64,000 nucleotides of DNA from Pollenia angustigena (taxonomy: Eukaryota > Arthropoda > Insecta > Diptera > Polleniidae): positions 227,593,127 through 227,657,126 of the forward strand of contig OV884056.1 in assembly GCA_930367215.1 (NCBI GenBank), read 5' to 3'. Below the pieces are notes generated by a model that made no database searches, was not told the origin of the DNA, and was given only the letters and a program-made list of their open reading frames with translations. The stretch's first letter is position 1. Every line of letters begins with the position of its first letter. The position numbers and the translations under genes were made by a program. This document shows positions 56,112 through 64,000 of the stretch, one piece after another.

Positions 56112-58055
56112 GTAATATTATTTAACAAACACAAATAAAAGCAATTTAAAAATTCATAGGGCAATGTAAACTTTCTCTGATACCTGAAATTGGGCTGTAT
56201 TAATGCCCAATTTCAGACGATACCAATTCACATGAGGTCCAAAAGCGTCACATGTATCCCAATAAAGTCAGTTTTTGGTCTTGGTCTTTATTGTCGTTGA
56301 CAACGGCGAGCATTATAGGTTAATGAATACACACTACTTTGGCCTACAGGGATGGTGCAACGTCGCACACAGCTAATGCAACATTCGATATCCTGCACGA
56401 GCGATTTGAGCGCATGGCATCTAATGTAAACTTGCATCCTCATTGACTCCGTAAGATTTTTTCTTTTGAGGTTTACATAAGGCCTTTCTTAAGTGGGGTT
56501 GTGCAACCTCCTCCATTTTCGATAGATAGAAAAATAAGAGCTAGCCTAAAAAAACGGTTAGCACCATAGGCTTCAGCGTCCCGAATTAGTTTGAAACGCC
56601 ATGTGCCTCTCTTGTCACAAAAAAAGTGTAAAATTCTAGCAGTGTTAATATATTTTAATTTTATTTTATATTATTTGAGGTATCTAAACGAAAACAAAAA
56701 GAAGTCCCATACCTTTTTCATAAGATTTTTGTCAGCTATCTATCAAAATTAACCCCGACAATTCGTGTCAACCACTTCATACATGTTTGGGTCCGAAATT
56801 TAACAGAACACGCTCGGATATCGCATGTGAAAATATTTAAGGAAAATAGTCATTAGCACTTTTTTTATATATCTAATATGCTACGTAATAAAAACTTAAA
56901 TTCAATTCAAAAACTACACGAAAGGATTTCTGAAATGGCCCAGGGTTGGTTATCATTTATCCGTAGGGATTGATCAATTTTATTTGGGGTTGATCAAAAG
57001 ACTTTTATTAACTGCGGAAATTTCTTGAATCAAATTTTAAAAATAAACTAGCATATACCCGCTACTTCGTTAGCGGCTCCTTTTTCTTCGTGGGCATATT
57101 TTAATGCCAAAGTTTATTTTTCTAGATTCAAACTTGCTTAAATTCTAACATTTAACCCGCTACTTTCGTAGAACTAAAGAGCTAAAGAAAAGTCTCAAAT
57201 TTCCTGTATTTTCTTTTTTGGGCACTATATTTTTCCCACATTAAAGTAGCAAAAATTTCAGTATTGTAGTGGCAGCCCATAATACGTCAATGAATAGAGG
57301 AAAATGTTTTGTAAGAAAAGTACCAAAAACATTTACGACTTTCACCCCTTAAATGTTCGAATTTCGAAAAAGTACCAAATTCGTGTACTTATTGTTTTGA
57401 TAAGTTTAAACATTTATCACATGCTGGCAATACCGTTAAACAGTCAATACTACACTGTAGGTACAATTTCACAATTATAAATTTGACAGAAGCCCACATT
57501 CATTCTAAATCTTCATAAAAGAAGCGTTTAAGCATGTCAGGGAGATCGTGTGTTACTGATTCAAGCTGTTTTTGCGTTGTGTGTTGTGAATATTTGGTCA
57601 GAAAAAAGCATATGCAATATCAGAATCAGTAAAATATGCATATTTACATTATTTAAGTTTTGCAGTCAGAAACTTGGACAAGTTGTGGACATCGACAATG
57701 TTTTGCATATTCTTTATTCGCATTTATATTTTTTTCCAAAAAAAAAACTAGGTGCAGTGAATGCGAACAAGGGAAGCGTGCTGACCAAGATTAAATGAAA
57801 ATTGCAAGATCTATCAAGGATTTTGAAACAAAAGCATGCTGGGAGACTATTGCTGGACCCTAAAACGTGAAAACGAAGGAACAAAATACAAGCGACGTTT
57901 AAATAACGCCATTCACTTTTGAAAATTCATTGATTTTTAAATTAATTTGAAAAAAAAAACTTGACGTGATAGAGAAAAACCAATTACAGCTTCGAATTTA
58001 GCCCAGCAAATTACCCTAGGAAAGATATTTGGTTGCTCCAGTCCAAAACCTTGTT
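56112..58055. other. No supported feature
   Basis: A short palindrome (TGAAATTGGGC.TGT / GCCCAATTTCA at 56187-56215) and one degenerate unit related to 50545-50870 (56505-56580) are visible. The 82-codon frame at 57550-57798 has no motif. Confidence 0.4.
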
Positions 58056-58383
58056 GGCTAGTGTAGGGATGAAACGATAAGAGTAAATACAAGTACATAT
58101 TCGATACTTTTATATTAGTACCAAGTATTTTTGTAATCGATACTTAGCAACCGAGTACCAAGTAGTATCGGTAAAAAAATACTCGGTATCGGTCAAAAGT
58201 AATCGTTTAACTTATTGGTATTGAAGTTAATCTTAAATTTTTGATTATTTTCCAAAGCTGGAGCAGCAGTAACGGTATCAAGAAACCGTTTGACCAGTAA
58301 ACACTAGGGATGCCAATCCCGAATACCGAAAACCCGGGATTATTCTAAATCCCGAGATTCAATATTAAATCAAACTGGCCATG

Positions 58384-58500
58384 AATCTAATTTTTAACTG
58401 GTTACAAAAAAAGTCTGCGCACGCAAAATGCAAGTTGTGCAAAAAGGTGTTAACAACTTGAGGGAGTTCTACCAAAAGTCTTTTGACACATATAAGTTTA
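58384..58500 (+). pseudogene. BED finger remnant of the nested hAT
   Basis: The plus strand reads NWLQKKSAHAKCKLCKKVLT, a stop, then GSSTKSLLTHI. KCKLC.K.L...GSST..L..H is the core of a BED finger; the first two Cys and the first His are present. A single in-frame TGA and missing downstream sequence make it non-functional. Confidence 0.65.
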
Positions 58501-58690
58501 TTTTATTAGATTAATACTTGCATATATATAGCATATATGTATGTAGTTATTTATTTACGATACCACCCAGAAGTGTTGAATGCGAATATTGGTTTCGTCG
58601 GCAGCATATGTTTGCGATAAAAAAGGTATCAATTATCTGACGTCATTAATTTGTTTAAGACTCTTTTTTAAATATAAGTTTTATGTGTAG

Positions 58691-58815
58691 TTTATAGAAC
58701 ACGAGCGCCTTCTTCGTCCGTTCAACTTACATTTAAAGCAACAACAATTTTCGAAATTTTGTTTTTGTTTTAAATGTAAGTTGAACGGACGAGTAAGGCG
58801 CTCGTGTTCTATAAA
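58691..58815. mobile_element. 125-bp hairpin MITE inside the nested hAT
   Basis: TTTATAGAACACGAGCGCCT at 58691 continues to TTACATTTAAA and is mirrored almost perfectly at 58765-58815 (only the CTTCG/GAGTA region differs). The loop is about 22 bp. The near-perfect stem marks it as young and the third insertion level at this place. Confidence 0.85.
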
Positions 58816-59132
58816 CACCACATTAATACATAATACTTCCATATTACTTTAAAAGAATACATTAAACAGTTTTATTTTGTAATGAGTTTAATTTTCTTCA
58901 TGAATTAATTTGTTTTAATTCTTATACATAAACATAAAATTATAAATATAGAATTTTAAAATTGGCTTTTATATATATAATCCCGAAAAATCCCGATCCG
59001 TCCCGGGATTCCTTTTTTTGAATTAAAAATCCCGAATCCCAGGCCCACACCTATAAACCACATATCGTCAAGGTCCATTTCCTCAATTTCTGGCTATAGG
59101 AAGTCCGTTATCATCCCGCGATAGCTAACACC

Positions 59133-59468
59133 ATGCACGATTATTGCTTGGCCGACCTCATTTTCGAAGACGCCGCCAGCCGCAGAACTAACTGGGGAGC
59201 ATTCACATATATTTTCCCATTTCCTACAGACGGTTTTCTGAAATTTACGCGCAATTCTCCCGATTGTGGAAACATTTGGTCGATTATACTGACCAAAAAA
59301 ATCACGATGTGCATTAAATGCATTTTGATTGAACGCAAAAAAATCCCTGAAGAAGCATCCATTGAGATAGCGAAATATTGGATAATTTTAAATAAATATT
59401 CTTTATATAAAACGGAACTTGAGCTTGAGAAATTATTGAAAGGAAATAAAATACATATTTATATTTAA
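59133..59468 (+). pseudogene. Unrecognised 111-codon ORF in the outer hAT
   Basis: Starts with ATG and reads MHDYCLADLIFEDAASRRTN, then PTDGFLKFTRNSPDCGNIWS. The first half has balanced composition, the second half (TKKITMCIKCILIERKKIPE onward) is charged and amphipathic. It sits between the nested insertion and the right end, where a part of the hAT transposase could be expected, but I find no hAT motif. Confidence 0.25.
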
Positions 59469-59878
59469 GATAAATTCATAGTGACATTGTTGATTTCTGG
59501 AATAAAAGGTGAATGAAGGTTGTTGTCCTGAACGTTCTATAAAATTTTGTTTCCTAAGATAAAAAAGATTTTTCGAAAGGAAATTGGTACTAGGTGGCAA
59601 CTAAAAGTGGACTAAATCTTTACACTTATCGTTTTGCACAAAAATTCTAATAGGTCGAAGTTCTTATTTTATTGTATTGCAATAAAACACTAATAAGAAC
59701 GTTTTTAAATGCTGCTTTCTATTCTTTAATTATACAAACCGATAAAAGTACCCATACAAGTAACTAAGTATCGATACTTTTTTTTCGATTCTAAGTAGGT
59801 ATCGATACTTTACGAGCGATACCACATCGAGTAAAAGTATCGATACCTTAGAGGTATCGTTTAATCCCTAGGCTAGTG

Positions 59879-60863
59879 TAATTTTTAAAATTTTAAATTT
59901 ACCAAACTCTGGGAAAAAATGTGCTATTTATTAAATGATTTCTTAATTTATTTTTCAATTTGTTCCCCTTCTTAAATATTGCATGACGACACCAATTGAA
60001 CATTTATCATTTAATTGACTTCAAATACCTACAAATCTCCTACTCATTGCCTTCTTTCGAAGATAATCTTTGTGGAGTTTTTTTTTTTTTTTGTCTTCAT
60101 CATTACATATTCCATGCCATATTTATGACTATTCGTAGTAAAACTCTCACACAAACACACACACACAATAACTCACACTGTTACTTCTTTTTCAAAAGAA
60201 ATTTTTGGTGTAAATTTTTTATGAATCTTTTCCCCCCGTTTTCACATCCAGGCTTCAAAGAAACCAACAATAAGTTTATATGAGGTTTTCCTAAGTAGAC
60301 ACTACCAAGCAAAGAATTTTTTTTTTTTAACTTTCTTCACTGACAATAATCATCATCATGTAGAAGGAGTTTATGGCTTGTGAAGTTTTAAGTGCAGAAC
60401 AAAACAAGGAAGAATATTATATTCGGCCTTTACGAAATTTTTGATACCCTTTACCAAGAACTAGAATATTTCGTGAGTGGACATTAGATCTGCAATAAAT
60501 TATGGGCCGCAATCTTCATAAAATATGGCATCACAATTTCCAGTTCTTTAAAAGCAATCTGTAAGGAATTTTATCACAGTATTTTATTTTTCGTTTCGGT
60601 TTAGGCGCAATAACATATTCCCTTGTACTTTGTAAGATAGAAATCTGATGATTTTTGTCTAATTTAATTTAACATTAAAGTTTGTATTCACACTTTTACA
60701 CACGAACATGCTTTAGTTAAAATGCAACCTAAAACAAATGTATATTTGCTTTAAACTTTAAAAAAAAAAAGTCAAGGCGCATGGGATGTCGAACTTGTTT
60801 TCGTAATACATACTTGCCATTTCATAACTCACTGCATTCACACCATTATACTTTTCAGTTTTG
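59879..60863. other. No supported gene; simple repeats
   Basis: Poly(T) near 60078-60093, an AC-rich run near 60150-60170 and poly(A)/poly(T) runs. The frame at 59996-60283 spans these low-complexity tracts and is not a credible gene. Confidence 0.45.
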
Positions 60864-60871
60864 AGTTTTTG

Positions 60872-62490
60872 CATGCGCGGATCCAGATTGAGCAGTAGGG
60901 GGGGGGGGGGCGGGGGGAATTTTGTATAATCCAAAAAAGTAAAAAAATTTGTTTTTAAAAGTTTATTAAAAACGATATGTGTATATTATATTAAAAAAGC
61001 CAACAACAAAAATAAAGGTCCATTAGGTCTGCGCAAAAGCCAGATGTTTTTTTTTTTCTTTAAATATGTCAAATGTTGTTTACATTTTGCTAAGTTAATT
61101 GCCAATTCTAATTGAGTAAGCTTAATTGTGTATGTGTGAACAGAAAGATAATTATGTCAATAAACCGAATATTGACTCAATTAAAAAGGTATATTTGAAC
61201 ACGGTATTAGGCAAATTTAGACAGTACAGTCTATCTTCTGTCATTGTTGATCTGAGCCATGTTTTTATTTGACAAAGGGTATTAAATGAACTTCCGCTCG
61301 TAGCATTAATGACGAGCATTGAAACGAAAATTTGAAATAGTTTTCTTTGATTTGGGTAGATATCTTCATCACAGTTTAGTAAAGCATCTACAACGATGGA
61401 TCAGGCTCAAGTTTAGATGTAAGTAGGTGTATATCTCTTTTATCAAATATAATCAGCTCATTAGCTAGTTGTGGTTTTAACAGTTTTGTATCTGTATATG
61501 ACTTGATTATACTTTCAGGTTGAAGTTTAGGTATGTTCAATTCATTAAGGATATCTATTGGGAAAAGTGTTTTTAGATCTTCTAAAATAATTTCAATAAG
61601 TGGAATAATAATTTCAATAAGTGGAATCTTGTCTTTTCGATTGGAACCTCGATTTGAACGCAAATAACTTTAACGTTTTCAAGAACCGCTTTAAATTGTT
61701 TTTCGGCTTTATTTCTTTTCTCTTCAAGACACATGATTAAAGTTTTGATAAGGCTTGATACTTTTTGAAGATCTATATGCTTTTGTAAAATGATACTAAG
61801 CGGCTGTGTTACAATAAGTATCACATTTAATATGTTTATTCCGCAAATAAATTCAAAAGTACTAAGTGAGTTCCTAAATATCAAGGTAGAGATATTACCT
61901 TTCCACTCAGATATTTTTTTCCAAAGCTTCTACTATATGATGTACACTTGTTGCAAAGTGTAAAATTGAGTCGTGACGGTCCACCCATCTTGTCTCGCAT
62001 ATCGTTTAGAGTTTGGCTCCTAAATACTTTGCTAAAACTGTGTTTCGCTTGGGATGATTATATTTAAAAAAATTTGTCGTTTCTTTAACAAATTATACAA
62101 CTTTTTGTATTAAGGGCACTTTATTGCTTTAAGAAATAGAGTTGTTTGATTTATGGGAATAGCAAGGCGTTTGTTTCGCATTTGTCGCGGTTTCCAGAGT
62201 TTTTTAACAGCTCCATTTTCTGCTGACATCAGGGGACACCCATTTGTTCCATCTCCTACACAATTTTTAAGGTCAAGACCAAAATACTACAAAATACTTA
62301 TTGAAAATGTCGTTAGAGGTTCAATAAAAAAAAAAAAACAAAAAAACGTTGCTAGGTTTTCCAAAAATGTTGTTCAAAAAATATTATTATTGGGAATTCT
62401 TGTATTATCGAAACAAACAAAACATATTTTTATAATTTAGGGGGGGGGGAGGGAATTTCCTTATTTTCCCGCCCCCCTGAATCCGCGCCA
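60872..62490 (-). mobile_element. hAT relic with ZMYM1-like transposase
   Basis: CATGCGCGGATCCAG at 60872 is mirrored by CTGAATCCGCGCCA ending at 62490, and the flanks AGTTTTTG (60864-60871) and GGTTTTTG (62491-62498) match at seven of eight bases. Both ends carry G-runs (GGGGGGGGGGGGCGGGGGG at 60899 and the G/C runs at 62440-62478). A transposase remnant on the minus strand supports hAT. Confidence 0.82.
61388..62010 (-). pseudogene. ZMYM1-like hAT transposase remnant
   Basis: Across frameshifts on the minus strand: DTRWVDRHDSILHFATSVHH then IVEALEK (around 61990-61915), STFEFICGINILNVILIVTQ and PLSIILQKHIDLQKVSSLIK (61860-61745), KRNKAEKQFKAVLENVKVIC and EVPIEKTRF (61715-61625), then a region with PLIEIIL.DLKTLFP (61605-61550). 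TRW followed by the long helical region is the order of the hAT-type catalytic domain in ZMYM1-like proteins. At least three frame changes make it inactive. Confidence 0.8.
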
Positions 62491-62716
62491 GGTTTTTGAC
62501 AAGTATTAATATAAACTACTACAATGTAAAGGAGTCTTATATTACGCAGGTTTTAGACATTTTAACTGATTCGCAGCCACCATCCAGAGTTTTAATGGCT
62601 ACGAAGTTACGCATCGAATATTGGTTGGCTAGCTTTAATCGGGTAAAAAATGCGTAAATTATATTGGATCAAATATAAGATTTTATCAAAAACTTGACGT
62701 TTTTCCCAAACTATTA

Positions 62717-63109
62717 GTGGTATTCCCACCGAGCTTGTTAGTTTGTTAGTCGTTAATAGTTACTTTTTTGCACGCATTTTGTTTTTGTATATTTAACGCG
62801 CTACCGGATTAACATTTAACAAATTAACGACACGACACCCCTGATAAAATAGTTGTTAGTTGGTAACTCACAATCAGCTGTTGCAGTTTCTAAATAAATA
62901 TAATAAAAAAGTCATTTGTGATACATTTCTAAAAAAATATTTGTGTTTTGGCAATTTTCGTGTACATTGAGAGTAAGTATGTTAATTAAATGATTTTTTT
63001 TATTTTAAAGTTACCAGACTAGCTAAGTTTTAAACAGGGGGTCGTTCACAGTTGGTAACTTTAACATATTAACAAACTACCGAGTAACAAGTTCCGTGCG
63101 AATACCACT
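62717..63109. mobile_element. MITE with AGTGGTATTCCCACCGAGCT ends
   Basis: AGTGGTATTCCCACCGAGCT (then TGTTAGTTTGTTA) at 62717 is mirrored at 63073-63109 with a few changes. The interior repeats TTAACAA/TTGTTAGT words. No clear target duplication. Confidence 0.75.
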
Positions 63110-63217
63110 CTTCGGAAGATATTCTTATCACATTTAATAACAAAATTCATAGTTTTATAACTTTATTTTTATTATTTTAAGCCTTTTTGAGCTTAATGAT
63201 ATAAAAATCCCATAATT

Positions 63218-63771
63218 CAGGGTGGGCCAACTTGGACTGACTGATTTGAAATACTTCTAATTTTTATATTTTTTATTAATTTAATATTTTTTTTTGTTGC
63301 AGATAATACAGAATTTTATTTAATTTTATAATGCCATCATACTCAGTGGAAGAACGTGTAAAAATGGATGAATTTTTTTATGTTTCCGCACGATCAATTC
63401 TTACAACGCAAAGAAAATACCGTCATCATTTTAATACTGCAGAGGCTCCCAGTGTTAACATGATAAGAAGCTTACTGACCCGTTTTGAGAATTTAGGTTC
63501 AGTGGGTAATGAACTACGAAGAAATGTTGTTCGTCCTGTTCGCACTGAACAAGCTATAGAAGCTGTACGAGAAAATGTTCACATGGATCCAACTGTGTCT
63601 ACTCGTCGACGAGCTACTCAATTGTACATCTCCAGAACAACGCTACGACGTATTCTAAAAGTTGATCTAAAGATGTATCCATATAAAAAAATTGGCCCAA
63701 GAGCTACTGCCGAGGGATGCACCTCAACTGCTTCAATATGCCAGTCAGTCAGACCAAGTTGGCCCACCCTG
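63218..63771 (+). mobile_element. Internally deleted mariner element with intact DNA-binding region
   Basis: CAGGGTGGGCCAACTTGG at 63218 is mirrored by CCAAGTTGGCCCACCCTG ending at 63771, with the similarity continuing through ACTGACTG/CAGTCAGTC. TA follows the right end; the left has TT, probably a mutated TA. The 554-bp unit keeps the transposase N terminus and has lost the catalytic domain. Confidence 0.88.
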
Positions 63772-63795
63772 TATAATAAAAAACGAAGCAATTAA
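63331..63795 (+). CDS. Mariner transposase N-terminal helix-turn-helix protein (truncated, open frame)
   Basis: Starts at ATG: MPSYSVEERVKMDEFFYVSA. Residues 1-60 match the first helix-turn-helix of the DUF4817-type transposases (QRKYRHHFNTAEAPSVNMIR), and residues 70-120 the second (TRRRATQLYISRTTLRRILK). The frame is open to residue 120 (YPYKKI), where the deletion joins it to the 3' end; 34 unrelated residues follow, and the stop lies 24 bp outside the element. An acceptor-like TTTTTTTTGTTGCAG precedes the ATG at 63288-63302. A protein with only the DNA-binding part could bind the family's ends without cutting; that role is inference. Confidence 0.7.
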   Translation: MPSYSVEERVKMDEFFYVSARSILTTQRKYRHHFNTAEAPSVNMIRSLLTRFENLGSVGNELRRNVVRPVRTEQAIEAVRENVHMDPTVSTRRRATQLYISRTTLRRILKVDLKMYPYKKIGPRATAEGCTSTASICQSVRPSWPTLYNKKRSN

Positions 63796-64000
63796 AACCC
63801 TTAAGAGGCAGTTTTGTATTTATTACTTTCAAAAGCCTTTAAGCCTGATAAATCACCTGCTGGGCTAAAAAGCAATTTCAATAGCACTATGAAAACGGTC
63901 TACCTCTTGCATACAGTAGTGGCCTGGCTTTGAATATTTCATAGTAGATGGGAATTATCTCGAAGGAAAAGTAAAATAGTTAAAGTAATATGTGGCCAAA

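Larger units (their letters stand above)
58305..59053 (+). mobile_element. Nested hAT with AATCCCG/CCCGGGATT words
   Basis: Left end TAGGGATGCCAATCCCGA, right end CCCAGGCCCACACCTA. Flanks GTAAACAC and TAAACCAC agree after one base shift, probably a decayed 8-bp duplication. AATCCCG and CCCGGGATT occur repeatedly near both ends. A BED finger remnant (58384-58500) and a hairpin MITE (58691-58815) lie inside. Confidence 0.78.
58064..59870. mobile_element. hAT element with GTATCGATAC words, outer of a triple nest
   Basis: Ends TAGGGATGAAACGATA and TATCGTTTAATCCCTA are flanked by the exact duplication GGCTAGTG (58056-58063 and 59871-59878). Both sub-terminal regions repeat GTATCGATACTTT and related words many times. 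An open frame of 111 codons (59133-59468) has no recognisable domain. Inside lies the hAT 58305-59053. Confidence 0.92.

Noticed and set aside
57550..57798. 82-codon frame with several cysteines
   Set aside because: The cysteines do not form a recognisable finger and the start is poor; similarity to a BED-like segment was too weak to claim.
60899..60917. G-run as a possible regulatory G-quadruplex
   Set aside because: It lies at the end of a hAT whose other end has similar G/C runs, so it is part of the element; no gene is next to it.
62153..62440. 95-codon frame on the plus strand in the ZMYM1-like hAT
   Set aside because: It is the mirror of the minus-strand transposase region (the minus strand gives KLWKPRQMRNKRLAI), so it is a shadow.
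1..64000. CRISPR arrays, operons, bacterial promoters or rRNA genes
   Set aside because: The repeats here are inverted-repeat transposons and tandem units, not spaced direct repeats; all coding traces are eukaryotic mobile elements.

Overview
The window looks like AT-rich, non-coding chromosomal DNA of a higher fly. The evidence is indirect: about 70% A+T by eye, no bacterial gene organisation, and an almost continuous mosaic of degraded insect transposable elements (jockey-, RTE- and CR1-like retrotransposons, a Penelope-like element, mariner, hAT and piggyBac relics, many inverted-repeat MITEs). A calyptrate-type fly is my guess. I found no complete host gene. The only segment resembling a host exon is 55908-56111 (68 codons, splice-like borders, function unknown), so much of the window may be intron or intergenic DNA.

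Layout. 1-8,300: MITEs, a 3-kb hAT-like fold-back with an exact 8-bp target duplication (1162-4223), tRNA-like repeats and a non-LTR 3' fragment. 8,300-14,520: a decayed mariner transposase (10840-11469) split by a MITE that itself carries a tRNA-derived SINE; then a MITE (12531-14519) holding a hAT relic with a BED finger and a Penelope-like GIY-YIG endonuclease fragment followed by a hammerhead-like motif. 15,500-21,120: large fold-backs, one with ~0.7-kb arms. 21,120-29,900: a degenerate repeat family split by a full-length but broken non-LTR element (minus strand) and by a 2.3-kb hAT with a decayed BED finger. 31,540-33,985 and 40,535-46,070: two copies of one jockey-like family, each broken by different later insertions, so each gives the empty sites of the other. 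Between them lies a nearly intact 3.36-kb RTE element (36373-39736) with an 11-bp target duplication and only two premature stops. 47,000-54,210: two inverted copies of one MITE (A and B), each carrying a different insertion (hAT-like in A, piggyBac in B), around another hAT MITE with tandem repeats. 58,060-63,800: a hAT inside which sits another hAT with a hairpin MITE inside it, a hAT relic with a ZMYM1-like transposase, and an internally deleted mariner that still encodes only its helix-turn-helix DNA-binding domain.

How the parts relate. The elements do not form a pathway; they form an insertion stratigraphy. Because several families occur twice or have long inverted arms, many insertions can be dated relative to each other and confirmed from paralogous empty sites inside the window. 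A recurring pattern is that each hAT-like family (ends TAG.G.. with 8-bp duplications) is tiled near its ends with its own short palindromic word, and three of them keep remnants of a BED zinc finger, the domain expected to bind such words. All coding assignments rest on motifs read by eye; no database search was possible.
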